DNA of 64,000 nucleotides from Frigidibacter sp037095735 (lineage in GTDB: Bacteria > Pseudomonadota > Alphaproteobacteria > Rhodobacterales > Rhodobacteraceae). Location of the stretch: NCBI RefSeq assembly GCF_037095735.1, contig NZ_JBAWKD010000014.1, forward strand, positions 1 to 64,000, read 5' to 3'. Of the stretch, positions 34,284-43,925 are shown piece by piece. A program made the position numbers and the translations under genes. The number at the start of each line of letters is the position of its first letter. Within the stretch, counting starts at the first letter, position 1. The notes under the pieces were generated by a model, which saw only the letters and a program-made list of their open reading frames with translations, searched no databases and was not told where the DNA came from.

Positions 34284-35530
34284 CGCTCGGTCCTTCCGTC
34301 GGCCTCGAACAGCGCCTTCAGGCGGCGGATGCCGGGGGCCATGTCGAACTCGGCGCGCACCCGCGCCTCGGCCGCGCGGCCAAGCCGGGCGCGCAGCACC
34401 GGGTCGGCGATCGCCCGCGCCAGCGCCGCGGTCAGCGCGGCGGCGTCCTCGGGCGGAACCAGCAGCCCGGTCTGCCCGTCGGTCACGAATTCCGGGATCC
34501 CCGACAGGTCGGTGCCGATGCAGGCCAGCCGCTGGCTTGCCGCCTCGACGATGACATTGGGCAGGCCGTCGCGGTCGCCGTCCTCGGTCCGGCGCGAGGC
34601 CAGCACGAAGAGATCGGCGGCGCGGTAGGCCGCCAGCACCTCGGTCTGCGCCAGTGCGCCGGCCCAGATGATGCGTCCGGCGATACCCAGCCGGTCGGCC
34701 ATCAGCTTCAGCATCGCCAGTTCGCCGCCGCCGCCGACATGGGTCAGCTGCCAGTCCAGGCCCTCGGGCAGGCCCGCCAGCGCGGTCAGCAGCACGTCGA
34801 AGCCCTTCTTCGGCACCGCCCGGCCCACGGTCAGGATCCGCACCGGATCGGCCGGATCGCGGCCGTCGCGGGGCGGGCGCGGCGCCTCGGGCGCCGGAAA
34901 ACGGGTCAGGTCGAGCCCGTGATAGGCCAGATGCACCTCCGCGCCGGGGGCAAGGGCGGCAAGGTGATCGCGGCCCGTGCTGGTGCAGGTCACCGTCCAG
35001 CGCGCCTCGGCCAGCTTGTCGGCCAGATCGCGGTCGGGCGTGGTCCAGATGTCCTTGGCATGGGCCGAGATCGAGAAACCGCGCCCGGTCAGCTGCGCCG
35101 CATAGCGGGTGACAGAGGCCGGGGTATGCGCGAAATGGGCATGCAGCAGCGCCGGGCCGGGCCCGAGTTCCGCCGCCAGCACCAGCGCCTGCCCGAAGCG
35201 GCGCAGCCGGTTCGGGGTGGGATCGCGGGCCAGATCGCCAAGGAAGACCGGCAGCAGCCGCCAGAAGGCGCGGCGCGGCAGGGCGCGGGCCAGTGCGCAG
35301 GCCACGCGCAGCGGCTCTTGGTGAAGATATTCCGGCAGGTAGCGCACCGGGGCGCGGATCTCGTCATGGACCGGGTGGCGCTTGGCATCGGTCGGATGGC
35401 GCAGCGAGACCAGCTCCAGCGTCAGGCCGGCGCGTTCCAGCCCCAGCAGCTCCTGCGCGATGAAGGTCTCGGACAGGCGGGGGTAGCCCTTCAGCACCAC
35501 CACCAGCCGCGGTGTCGGGCTGTCAGCCAT
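34280..35530 (-). CDS. Glycosyltransferase, GT4 family
   Basis: A 416-residue GT4 enzyme. The N-terminus has KGYPRLSETFIAQELLGLE, a common start for this group, followed by LLHAHFAHTPA and ISAHAKDIW. The C-terminal half carries ILTVGRAVPKKGFDVLL and GLPNVIVEAASQRLACIGTD. It sits between two MurG-like glycosyltransferase genes, overlapping each by a few bases (ATGA and 8 bases), so all three are surely one operon and probably build one glycan in steps. Confidence 0.82.
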   Translation of the reverse strand: MADSPTPRLVVVLKGYPRLSETFIAQELLGLERAGLTLELVSLRHPTDAKRHPVHDEIRAPVRYLPEYLHQEPLRVACALARALPRRAFWRLLPVFLGDLARDPTPNRLRRFGQALVLAAELGPGPALLHAHFAHTPASVTRYAAQLTGRGFSISAHAKDIWTTPDRDLADKLAEARWTVTCTSTGRDHLAALAPGAEVHLAYHGLDLTRFPAPEAPRPPRDGRDPADPVRILTVGRAVPKKGFDVLLTALAGLPEGLDWQLTHVGGGGELAMLKLMADRLGIAGRIIWAGALAQTEVLAAYRAADLFVLASRRTEDGDRDGLPNVIVEAASQRLACIGTDLSGIPEFVTDGQTGLLVPPEDAAALTAALARAIADPVLRARLGRAAEARVRAEFDMAPGIRRLKALFEADGRTER

Positions 35531-36749
35531 GGACGGCGGTCAGCCTCGGCTTGCGGCGGTCTTCCAGCCAGTGACCGACCTCGGCGGTGATCCGGGCGAG
35601 CCCGCCCAGATCGCGGGCGGCGACGCCCGGCGTCGCTGGCGCCTGCGAGGGGCGTCGGGCGTCGGGCAGGGTCTGAAGGGCTGCGGCGAGGCGCAGCGGA
35701 TCGGCGCTTTCCTCTGCGCGCATCATCCGGATCAGGCCCAGTTCGGCCGCGCGGCTGGCGCGGATCAGCTGTTCCTCGCGCGGGGTGACGCGCGGCACGA
35801 TCAGGGCCGGGCGGTCGAAGGACAGGATCTCGCAGTAGGTGTTGTAGCCGCCCATGCCGACCACCGCCTGCGCCCCGGCGATCAGGTCTTCCATCCGGTT
35901 GTCGAACTCGATGACCTCGACCCGCGGCAGCGCGTCGCCCGCGGCCAAAAGCTCGGAGCGTTCGCGCGCGGGCAGGTAGGGCCCCAGCACCACCACGGCG
36001 CGGCGCGTCAGGCCCGGATCGGCGCGATAGGCCGCGAAGACGTCGCGGATCAGCTCGGCCCCGTCGCCGCCGCCGCCGGTGGTCACAAGGATGTAGTCGC
36101 CCAGATCGCGCGAGGGCGTGTCGGCGTGGCGATGGACGCTGCGCTGCAGAAAGCCCGTGTAGCGCATCCGCGCGCGCAGCGCCGGCGAAACGTCGAGGCC
36201 GCCCAGAGGATCGTGGAACCCCTCCGGGCCATAGGCCCAGATGCTGTCGTAATAGCGTTCGATCTTGCGCAGCATGTCGCTGCGCGCCCATTCGGCGGCC
36301 AGCAGGTGCGGGGCGTCCATCACCTCGCGCAGGCCCAGCACCAGCCGCGTGCCCTGCGCCTTCAGGTAATCGAGCGTCTCCTCGATCTCGCCGTGCAGGC
36401 CCATCGGCTCCTTGTCGGTGATGAAGATGTCGGGGCGGAAGGTCTCGGCCGTCTGGCGGATCAGCGCCCGGCGCATCGCCAGCGTGTCCTCGAGCTTGGT
36501 GTGCGCGGCGAGAGAGGTGTATTCGCCGTTGCGCAGCTTGATGACGCTGGGGATCTTCAGGAAGTCGACGCGCACGCGGTAGTCGAAGGCCCCGGCGATG
36601 GTCGCGCCCGAGATGATCAGCACCGACAGCCCGCGATGCGCCTCGACCAGCGCATGCGCGATCTCGCGGCAGCGGCGCAGGTGACCCAGCCCGAACGTGT
36701 CGTGGCTGTACATCAGGATCCGGGCGTTGTCGAAGCTGGGACTATCCAT
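35523..36749 (-). CDS. MurG-like glycosyltransferase
   Basis: A 408-residue GT-B protein. SHDTFGLGHLRRC (15-27) forms the N-terminal nucleotide-domain loop, and GMGGYNTYCEIL (298-309) with VPRVTPREEQ (318-327) is the donor-binding region. It shares the GxGHLxR and GGYNTxCxIL pattern with 33114-34283. It is the first of three glycosyltransferase genes and lies 83 bases downstream of the importer permease gene on the same strand, with no evident terminator between, so it may be cotranscribed with the importer. Confidence 0.75.
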   Translation of the reverse strand: MDSPSFDNARILMYSHDTFGLGHLRRCREIAHALVEAHRGLSVLIISGATIAGAFDYRVRVDFLKIPSVIKLRNGEYTSLAAHTKLEDTLAMRRALIRQTAETFRPDIFITDKEPMGLHGEIEETLDYLKAQGTRLVLGLREVMDAPHLLAAEWARSDMLRKIERYYDSIWAYGPEGFHDPLGGLDVSPALRARMRYTGFLQRSVHRHADTPSRDLGDYILVTTGGGGDGAELIRDVFAAYRADPGLTRRAVVVLGPYLPARERSELLAAGDALPRVEVIEFDNRMEDLIAGAQAVVGMGGYNTYCEILSFDRPALIVPRVTPREEQLIRASRAAELGLIRMMRAEESADPLRLAAALQTLPDARRPSQAPATPGVAARDLGGLARITAEVGHWLEDRRKPRLTAVHG

Positions 36750-36832
36750 GGGCCGCTCTCATTTCAGAGACGGGGCCGCCGGGCAAGCGGTGCGTTGGTC
36801 TGCCGCGGTGCGCTGAAGCACAGCCGGTCCGC

Positions 36833-38005
36833 TCAACGATAGGGGTCTGCCGCATCGCGCAATCCATCGCCAAGGAAGTTGAACGCCAGGATCACCAGCA
36901 CCACCGGAAGCATCGGCCAGAGCAGCCAGGGGTAGATGGCGATGATGTTGATGCCGCGCGCCTCGGTCAGCAGGATGCCCCAGCTGGTGACCGGCGGGCG
37001 CAGGCCAAGCCCTAGGAACGTCAGCGCCGTCTCGCCCAGGATCATCCCGGGCACCGAGAGGCTGGCCGAGGCGATCAGGTGCGACAGGAAGCCGGGCACG
37101 AGGTGGCGGGCGATGATGCGCGGGCTTTTCGCCCCCATCAGCTCGGCCGCCAGCACGTAGTCCTCTTCCCTGAGCGCGAAGAGCTTCGAGCGGACGGCGC
37201 GGGCCTGTCCGGTCCAGTCGAGCATGCCGAGGATCACCGTGATCCCCAGATAGACGAGGATCGGTGACCACGAGACCGGGATGATCGCCGCCAGCGTCAT
37301 CCACAGCGGGATCGAGGGGATCGACTGCAGCACCTCGATCGTGCGCTGCATCGCGGTGTCGAACCAGCCGCCGCGATAGCCGGCGATGCCGCCGATGGTG
37401 ATGCCCAGCGAGAAGCTGATCAGCGTGCCCAGCAGCCCCACCGTCAGCGAGATCCGCGCTCCGTAGAGGATGCGCGAGAACACGTCGCGCCCTAGCCGGT
37501 CGGTGCCGAGGAAGGCCACGCGCCCGCCCTCGGCCGGGCAGACGAGGTGGCGATCGGCCTCGATCAGGCCCCAGAATTCATAGGGCTCGCCCCGGCAGAA
37601 GAAGCGCAGCTTCTGCACCTGGTCCGGGTCGTCAGTATAGACCCGCTGCAGCTTCACCATGTCGAGCTGCATGGTCTGGCCGTAGACGAAGGGCCCGACG
37701 AAGCGGCCCTCGTGGAACAGGTGAACCTGCTGAGGGGGTTGATAGATGAAGTTCACGTCGCGGGTGTCGCGGCCATAGGGCGCGAGGAACTCGGTGATCA
37801 GCAGCGATCCATACATCAGGATCAAAAACACGCCCGAGATCACCGCCAGCCGGTGCTTGCGGAATTTCAGCCACATCAGCCGCAGCTGCGAGGCCTCGCT
37901 CACCGCGCGGGCCTGCACCGCGCCCGGCTCGTGCGTCGGGTCGAAGGGCAGGTCCGAGACGTAATGCGTCATCGGCGCGCCGGGGGGGCCAAGCTTCAGC
38001 GTCAC
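36833..38005 (-). CDS. Oligopeptide-type ABC importer permease, OppC/YejE type
   Basis: A 390-residue permease. A long loop after the first helix (about residues 75-165), followed by LGTDRLGRDVFSRILYG, is typical of the larger OppC/YejE-like permeases. The coupling loop is near REEDYVLAAELMGAK. ETALTFLGLGLRPPVTSWG marks the C-terminal core. Its start overlaps the OppB-type gene by ATGA. It belongs to the complete importer 36833-42858. Confidence 0.85.
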   Translation of the reverse strand: MTLKLGPPGAPMTHYVSDLPFDPTHEPGAVQARAVSEASQLRLMWLKFRKHRLAVISGVFLILMYGSLLITEFLAPYGRDTRDVNFIYQPPQQVHLFHEGRFVGPFVYGQTMQLDMVKLQRVYTDDPDQVQKLRFFCRGEPYEFWGLIEADRHLVCPAEGGRVAFLGTDRLGRDVFSRILYGARISLTVGLLGTLISFSLGITIGGIAGYRGGWFDTAMQRTIEVLQSIPSIPLWMTLAAIIPVSWSPILVYLGITVILGMLDWTGQARAVRSKLFALREEDYVLAAELMGAKSPRIIARHLVPGFLSHLIASASLSVPGMILGETALTFLGLGLRPPVTSWGILLTEARGINIIAIYPWLLWPMLPVVLVILAFNFLGDGLRDAADPYR

Positions 38006-39000
38006 CGCGACTTCCTCCCCTGCAGGCGGATCCGCGGGTCGAGGAAGGTCAGCGCGATGTCCGACACCAGCACGCCGATCACGGTCAGGAACGCGAGATA
38101 CATCAGGAACGAGCCGGCCAGATACATGTCCTGGCTCTGCAGGGCGCGGATCAGCATCGGGCCGGTGGTTTCCAGCGACAGGATGATCGCCGTCACCTCA
38201 GCCCCCGAGATGATCGAGGGCAGGATCGAGCCGATGTCGGACACGAAGAAGTTCAGCGCCATGCGCAGCGGGTATTTCAGCGTGGTGCGGGTGGGCGACA
38301 GGCCCTTGGCCCGGGCGGTGGTGACATAGGGCTTGTTCAACTCGTCCAGCAGGTTCGCGCGCAGCCGCCGCGCCATGCCGGCGGTGCCCGCGGTGCCGAT
38401 GATCAGCACCGGGATCCAGATGTGCGCAAGGATCGAGCGCGTCTTGTCCCAGCTCATCGGCTGGTTCAGATACTGCAGGTCCATCAGGTGGCCGATGGTG
38501 GTGCCGAACCAGATGTTGGCGAAATACATCATGATGATCGCCATCAGGAAATGCGGGATCGCGATGCCCATCAGCCCCAGCAGCGTCAGCCCGTAGTCGC
38601 CCCAGCTGTAGGGCCGCGTCGCGGAATAGAGCCCGATCGGGAAGGCGAGCAGCCAGGTGAAAAGGATGGTCACGAACGAGACCATCATCGTCAGCCACAG
38701 CCGGTCGCCCACCACCTCGTTCACCGGCATCCGGTATTCGAAGCTGTAGCCGAAATCGCCGTGCAACATACCGGTGACCCAGTGCAGGTAGCGCACCGGC
38801 ATCGGCTGGTCGAAGCCGTAGCGCGCCTTCAGCTCTTCGATCTCCTGCAGGTCCGCGGGCTCGCCCAGGGCCCTCAGCTCCTGCACGTAGCTTTCGAAAT
38901 AGTCGCCCGGCGGCAGCTCGACGATGGTGAAGACCAAGACCGAGATCAGGCCCAGCGTGGGGATCATCATCAGGATCCGGCGCAGGATGTAGCCCAGCAT
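38002..39000 (-). CDS. Oligopeptide-type ABC importer permease, OppB type
   Basis: A 332-residue permease starting MLGYILRRILMMIPT, the usual OppB N-terminal helix. The region LKARYGFDQPMPVRYLHWV precedes the core helices, and DELNKPYVTTARAKGLS is the ATPase-coupling loop. It starts 4 bases after the stop of the binding-protein gene and pairs with the OppC-type permease. The ATG at 39000 is chosen because the upstream frame overlaps the binding-protein gene. Confidence 0.86.
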   Translation of the reverse strand: MLGYILRRILMMIPTLGLISVLVFTIVELPPGDYFESYVQELRALGEPADLQEIEELKARYGFDQPMPVRYLHWVTGMLHGDFGYSFEYRMPVNEVVGDRLWLTMMVSFVTILFTWLLAFPIGLYSATRPYSWGDYGLTLLGLMGIAIPHFLMAIIMMYFANIWFGTTIGHLMDLQYLNQPMSWDKTRSILAHIWIPVLIIGTAGTAGMARRLRANLLDELNKPYVTTARAKGLSPTRTTLKYPLRMALNFFVSDIGSILPSIISGAEVTAIILSLETTGPMLIRALQSQDMYLAGSFLMYLAFLTVIGVLVSDIALTFLDPRIRLQGRKSR

Positions 39001-39004
39001 CGCC

Positions 39005-40939
39005 TCAGCCCTCCGGTCCCAGCCAGAACGTGTCCGGCATGTAGATCCCCAGCAGCGAGGTCGGCACATAGCCGATCAGCCCGCCCTGCGGCAGGTTGCG
39101 CAGGTTGCGCCGCGCCAGGATCGGCTGCGGGGCGGAATTCACCGTGCCGATGGTGAAGACCTGGTCGGCCTGGATCTGCAGCATCCGGTGCCAGATCCCG
39201 GCCCGCTGCGTGGTGTCCGAGGTCTCGCGCCAGTCCTTGACCAGCCCGACCAGCTCCTGCACCTCGGGCATCTCGGGCGCATGGCCCTGCAGCCCGCCCG
39301 ACATGTAATGCACGCCCCATTGCGGCCACTGGTACTGGTCGTCGGCGGTGGGTGCCAGTTCGTAGGGCGGCATCTCGGCGGTGGGCAGCGCATTGTCGAG
39401 CCCCATCCACACCGACATCGTGACCTGCCCGGCCATGATCCGGCTGCGGAACAGGTCGCGCTGCGACACCCGCGTCCAGAGCGCGATCCCGATCTGGCGG
39501 AAGTGATCGGTGATCAGTTCGAGCACGTCGGTTTCCAGCGTGCTCTCGCCCGCGCTCTCGACCATCAGGCCCGCGGTGCGTCCGTCGGGAAGCCGCCGGA
39601 ACCCGTCGAGCGCCGGCGGCGTCAGCCCGGCCGCGTCCAGCAGTGCGTTCGCCTGATCGGGATCGTGCACCGCCCATGCGGTGGCGTATTCGGGGCGGAA
39701 CAGCGGGCTTTCGGGCAGCACGGTGTTCGCGCTCTCGCGCGCCAGCCCGAAGAACAGCACCTTGTTGATCTCTTCGCGGTCGATGGCCAGCGACATCGCC
39801 CGGCGCACCCGCACGTCGCGCAAGAGCGACCGCCAGACCGCGTCGCCGCAGGTCAGGTTCGGGATCAGCGCCACGCGCGATCCCTGGCTGCGCTTCCACA
39901 GCGAGACGCTGACCGGATAGCGCGCCTCGGCCTCCTTCAGCAGGGTGTAGTCCGCGAAGTCGAGCGCGACCGGCTGCAGGTCGCTTTCCCCGGTCGCGAC
40001 CTTGGCCGGAATGATCTCGTAGGAGCTGACGTTCAGCAGCACCCGGTCGACATAGGGCAGCTGCAGCCCGTTCTCGTCCACGCGGTGGAAATAGGGATTG
40101 CGCTCGAAGACGAACTGCTGGGCCGGGGGCTTCGTCCGCGGCCGCCAAGGTTCCAGCGTCGGCAGGTCGGGGTTCTCGGGGCGGCTGAAGCGCGACATCT
40201 TCATGTGCAGCGCCGCCCAGTCGTCGACGCGCTCGGCCTTGGCCAGTTCCTCCAGCCGCTCGGCCGGGGTGTAGCGCGCGTGATAGCCCTTCATGTAATG
40301 GGCGGGCAGGAACAGCCGGATCGGCACCGGCGCGGCCAGGCCCGGCAGCAGGTCGGGCAGGTGGTCGTCCCAGCTGTAGCGGACCGTGACCTCGTCTAGC
40401 ACCTCGAAGCGCGGGCCCTTGTCGGCTGCCTTCAGCTCGCGCTGCATGCCGCCCAGCTCGTCGTGCTGGATGACGTCCTCCCAGCAATAGCGGAAGTCCT
40501 CGGCGGTGAAGGGATGGCCGTCGGACCAGCGGTGCCCCTCGCGCAGGTGGAAGGTGTAGACGCGGTCGTCCTCGACCTCGTAGCCGGCGAGGATGTCGGG
40601 GATCAGGTTCAGCTTCGCGTCGTAGCCGACCAGCCGCGAATAGCCGAGGATCGGCATGTAGCGCACGTCGCGCTGCCCGCCGATCAGCATCCGCAGGGTG
40701 CCGCCGTGCCGGCCCGGCTGGTGGCCGTTCTGCGTCAGCTCGACCACGCGCGGCACGCGGGGCAGGCGGCCGAAGACATCGGGCATCTGGCCGATCGCCA
40801 CCGCGTCGTCCAGCGTCGGCGGCCCGGTGAAGTTGACGAAGCTCGCCCCGGCAAGACCGGGCGCCAGCGCCGAGCCGGCCGCAAGCAGACCCAGCGCCCG
40901 ACGCCGCGTCAGCGGCAGCCCGGTGGCGGACCGGGTCAC
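39005..40939 (-). CDS. Large extracellular solute-binding protein (peptide/nickel family), Tat-like signal
   Basis: A 644-residue SBP_bac_5 protein, longer than DppA (about 535). The N-terminus TRRRALGLLAAGSALAPG is a twin-arginine-like signal. Family landmarks include YTFHLREGHRWSDGHPFTAEDF and RDVRVRRAMSLAIDREEIN. The extra length is similar to YejA-type binding proteins. It overlaps the ATPase gene by ATGA. Ligand unknown; the transporter's place directly upstream of glycosyltransferase genes makes a muropeptide or glycopeptide worth considering, but this is inference. Confidence 0.85.
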   Translation of the reverse strand: MTRSATGLPLTRRRALGLLAAGSALAPGLAGASFVNFTGPPTLDDAVAIGQMPDVFGRLPRVPRVVELTQNGHQPGRHGGTLRMLIGGQRDVRYMPILGYSRLVGYDAKLNLIPDILAGYEVEDDRVYTFHLREGHRWSDGHPFTAEDFRYCWEDVIQHDELGGMQRELKAADKGPRFEVLDEVTVRYSWDDHLPDLLPGLAAPVPIRLFLPAHYMKGYHARYTPAERLEELAKAERVDDWAALHMKMSRFSRPENPDLPTLEPWRPRTKPPAQQFVFERNPYFHRVDENGLQLPYVDRVLLNVSSYEIIPAKVATGESDLQPVALDFADYTLLKEAEARYPVSVSLWKRSQGSRVALIPNLTCGDAVWRSLLRDVRVRRAMSLAIDREEINKVLFFGLARESANTVLPESPLFRPEYATAWAVHDPDQANALLDAAGLTPPALDGFRRLPDGRTAGLMVESAGESTLETDVLELITDHFRQIGIALWTRVSQRDLFRSRIMAGQVTMSVWMGLDNALPTAEMPPYELAPTADDQYQWPQWGVHYMSGGLQGHAPEMPEVQELVGLVKDWRETSDTTQRAGIWHRMLQIQADQVFTIGTVNSAPQPILARRNLRNLPQGGLIGYVPTSLLGIYMPDTFWLGPEG

Positions 40940-42858
40940 GAGACCAGCTCCCGCGCGTCGGCCGCGGCGCGGACCCGCACGAGGTGTCCATCGCCGAGGT
41001 CGGCCATCTGCATCGCTGTGCCCGGCTCTTCGCGGAAGGCGGGGTCCCAGTCGGCGGCCTTGCCGACGGCGCGACTGACGACCGGCAGGTCGAGCGGGTG
41101 GTCAAGGTCGGGCAGCGGCACCGCGGCCATCAGCGCCTGCGTGTAGGGATGCACCGGGCTCTCCATCAGCCTGTCGCGGGGCGCGATCTCGACCAGCCGG
41201 CCCTGCCACATCACGGCGACCCGGTCGGCCATGTAGTTCACCACCGCGAGGTTATGCGACACGAAGAGATAGGTCAGTTTAAGTTCGGACTGCAAATCCT
41301 TGAGAAGATTCAGGATCTGCGCCTGAACCGACGCATCCAGCGCCGAGACCGGCTCATCGCAGACCACAAGCTCCGGCCACAGCGCCAAGGCGCGCGCGAT
41401 GCCGATCCGCTGCCGCTGCCCGCCCGAGAAACTGTGCGGATAGCGCTGCGCCGCGCCGCGGCCGAGGCCCACGGCATGCAGCAGCGCCGCGACGGTCTGC
41501 GCGCGCTCGGCAGGGGTGCCGCGGCGGTGGATGTCGAGCGGTTCGGACAGGATCCGTCCCACCGGCATCCGTGGCGACAGCGACGAGACCGGGTCCTGGA
41601 AGATCAGCTGCGCGCGGGCGCGGAAGGCGTCAAGCTCGGGCCCCTCGAGCCCGCCCACGTCGATCGCGCGGGTGCCGTCGTCGAAGAGGATGCTGCCGCT
41701 GTCGGGGCGCATCGCCCGCACCAGCATCTTGCCCAGCGTCGTCTTGCCCGAGCCGCTTTCGCCGACAAGGCCAAGGCATTCGCCGCGGTGGATGTCGAAG
41801 CTGACGTCCTGCACTGCGAACTGGGGGGCGGTGGCGCGTTGGAACAGCCGCCAGCTTTCGCCGCGCGGCAGGAAGGATTTCGAGACATGGCGCAGCTGCA
41901 CCAGCGGCCGCTCGTGCGGATGCGGCATCGCGGGCGGCTGCGCCGGGCGCGCGGCGATGCGGCCGATCTCGTGCACGCGCTCGGCCGGGATCTCGCGCAG
42001 CGGCTTCAGCCGCTCGCGCGCGCCGGGGCCGAAGCCGGGCAGCGCCGCCATCAGCCCGCGCAGATAGGGATGGCCGGGCCGCCGGAAGATGTCCTCGACC
42101 GGGCCGGCCTCCATCACGCGGCCCTCGTGCATCACCACCACCTCGTCGGCGGTGTTGGCCACCACGCCGAGATCATGGGTGATCAGCAGCACCGCCAGAT
42201 TGAATTCGTCCTGCAACTCCTTGAGCAGGCCAAGGATCTGCGCCTGGATCGTCACGTCCAGCGCCGTCGTCGGCTCGTCCGCGATCAGCAGCGAGGGGCC
42301 GCAGATCAGCGCCATCGCGATCATCGCGCGCTGGCGCATGCCCCCCGACAGCTCGAAGGGATACATGTCGTAGATGCGGCGCGGGTCGCGGAAGCCGACG
42401 CGGGCCAGCATGTGCTCGGCCTGCTCGCGCCGCTCGGCGGGGCTGAGCAGGGTGTGGATCTTCAGCGGCTCGGACACCTGGTCGCCGATGCGGTGCAGCA
42501 CCGAGAACGAGGTCATCGGCTCCTGGAAGATCATCCCGACGCGGGCGCCGCGGATCTGGCGGATCCGGCGGCCGTCATGGGGCAGCGACAGCAGGTCCTG
42601 CGGCCCTTCGGGCCCGCCCTCGTCGAACAGGATCCGCCCCGAGACGCGGGCCTGCGGGCTTTGCAGCCCGAGGATCGTCTGGCTGATGATCGTCTTGCCC
42701 GAACCCGACTCGCCCACCAGCGCCGTGACCTTGCCCGGAAGCACGCGCAGGCTCGCCTCCCTGACCGCGGTGATCTCGCCGCGCAGAAGCGGGAAGGTCA
42801 CGGACAGGGACTCGATCCTCAGCAGATCGCGTCCGCGGGTCTGGGCAGCCTGTTCCAG
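40936..42858 (-). CDS. Oligopeptide-type ABC importer, fused dual ATPase; probable CTG start
   Basis: Two ATPase cassettes in one chain: GESGSGKT with ADEPTTALD in the first half, and GESGSGKTTLGKML with CDEPVSALD in the second. The best ATG/GTG start in frame, GTG at 42801, would remove the first beta-strand of the cassette (LLRIESLSVTFP), which the family always has. No ATG or other GTG lies upstream before the TGA. A CTG at 42858, preceded by AGGA at a 7-base distance, gives 640 residues and a full first domain, so it is annotated as the start. It is divergent from a glycosyltransferase gene. Confidence 0.8.
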   Translation of the reverse strand: MEQAAQTRGRDLLRIESLSVTFPLLRGEITAVREASLRVLPGKVTALVGESGSGKTIISQTILGLQSPQARVSGRILFDEGGPEGPQDLLSLPHDGRRIRQIRGARVGMIFQEPMTSFSVLHRIGDQVSEPLKIHTLLSPAERREQAEHMLARVGFRDPRRIYDMYPFELSGGMRQRAMIAMALICGPSLLIADEPTTALDVTIQAQILGLLKELQDEFNLAVLLITHDLGVVANTADEVVVMHEGRVMEAGPVEDIFRRPGHPYLRGLMAALPGFGPGARERLKPLREIPAERVHEIGRIAARPAQPPAMPHPHERPLVQLRHVSKSFLPRGESWRLFQRATAPQFAVQDVSFDIHRGECLGLVGESGSGKTTLGKMLVRAMRPDSGSILFDDGTRAIDVGGLEGPELDAFRARAQLIFQDPVSSLSPRMPVGRILSEPLDIHRRGTPAERAQTVAALLHAVGLGRGAAQRYPHSFSGGQRQRIGIARALALWPELVVCDEPVSALDASVQAQILNLLKDLQSELKLTYLFVSHNLAVVNYMADRVAVMWQGRLVEIAPRDRLMESPVHPYTQALMAAVPLPDLDHPLDLPVVSRAVGKAADWDPAFREEPGTAMQMADLGDGHLVRVRAAADARELVS

Positions 42859-42961
42859 TCGGTTTTCCTCGTGTCAGAAGGGGGCGCGGGGCCATCCCCG
42901 TTGCACAGCCCCGTGCTGAGAGCTACGCGCGTCTTGGGCCAAAACACCAGAGGGGAGTGAC

Positions 42962-43924
42962 ATGCTGACGAAGGTTAAGCTTGCCGCGCTGATGGATTTG
43001 CTGGAGCGGCAGGCACGCGGCGGCGATGTCGCGGGCGCCCTTGCGCAGCTTGACGCGGCGGCAGCTGCCGGGCTTGCGCCCGACCTCGGGCCGATGACGG
43101 CGCTGGGCCAGCCCCGCAAACTGGTGGCGGCGCGACTGCGGCTGGCGCGGGCGGCGGGCGACGCGGTGGGGCGGGCGGGGCTGCAGGCGCTGGCGGTGCC
43201 GCCGGTCGCGCTGCTGGCGCCGCTGTTCGCGCCCGGGCCGGCCGAGCGGGCGGCGCGGCGGGCGGCGGCGGACCAGCCGGTGCCGCGGCGGCTGCATCAG
43301 ATCTGGCTTGGCGGGCCGCCGCCCGCGGCCTGCGCGGCCTGGGCCGCGATGGCGGCGCGGCATGGCTGGGAGTACCGGCTGTGGGACGCGCCGGCGCTGG
43401 CGGCCGAGGGGGTCGATCGCGATCCGGTCTATGCGGCGATGCTGGCGGCGGGCGACCTGCCGGGGGCGGTCGATGTGGCGCGTTATCACCTGCTGGCGCG
43501 GCAGGGCGGGGTCTATCTGGATTGCGACTGGTATCCGGCGCGGGCGGACCTGCCGCCCGAGGCCGCGCTGCCGATGACCGGCCTGTCGGCATTGGCCGAA
43601 CCCACGCCGCGGCTGACCCACACCGGGGGCCTGCTGCTGAGCAACGCGCTGATCGCGGCGCCGCCGGGCCATCCGGCGCTGGGCGCGCTGATCGCGGCGC
43701 TGCCGGCGGTGGCGGCCTGCCTGCCCGGGGCGCCGGCGTGGTGGGCGACGGGCCCGCTGGTCTTCACGCTGGCGGCGCGCGGCGGACCGGTGGGGCTGCT
43801 GGCGCATGGAACCGTGGCCGCCGAACTGCCGCGCGCCACGCCGCCCGAGGAGGTCGAGGCGCTGGCGGCGCGGCTGCGCGCCGAGGATGCGCCCGGTCTG
43901 CTGATCGCCTGGAAGGGCTGGTAG
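42962..43924 (+). CDS. Glycosyltransferase with DxD motif (GT32-like)
   Basis: A 320-residue protein with HQIWLGG (112-118) and GGVYLDCDW (183-190, acidic residues D187 and D189), the hallmarks of GT32-type capsular and mannosyl transferases (Gly_transf_sug). The first 100 residues are alanine-rich and helical with no known domain. GAGGGGAGTGAC just before the ATG at 42962 is a good ribosome site. It is divergent from the oligopeptide importer and convergent with the phosphatase gene, with a one-base gap. Confidence 0.78.
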   Translation: MLTKVKLAALMDLLERQARGGDVAGALAQLDAAAAAGLAPDLGPMTALGQPRKLVAARLRLARAAGDAVGRAGLQALAVPPVALLAPLFAPGPAERAARRAAADQPVPRRLHQIWLGGPPPAACAAWAAMAARHGWEYRLWDAPALAAEGVDRDPVYAAMLAAGDLPGAVDVARYHLLARQGGVYLDCDWYPARADLPPEAALPMTGLSALAEPTPRLTHTGGLLLSNALIAAPPGHPALGALIAALPAVAACLPGAPAWWATGPLVFTLAARGGPVGLLAHGTVAAELPRATPPEEVEALAARLRAEDAPGLLIAWKGW

Positions 43925-43925
43925 C

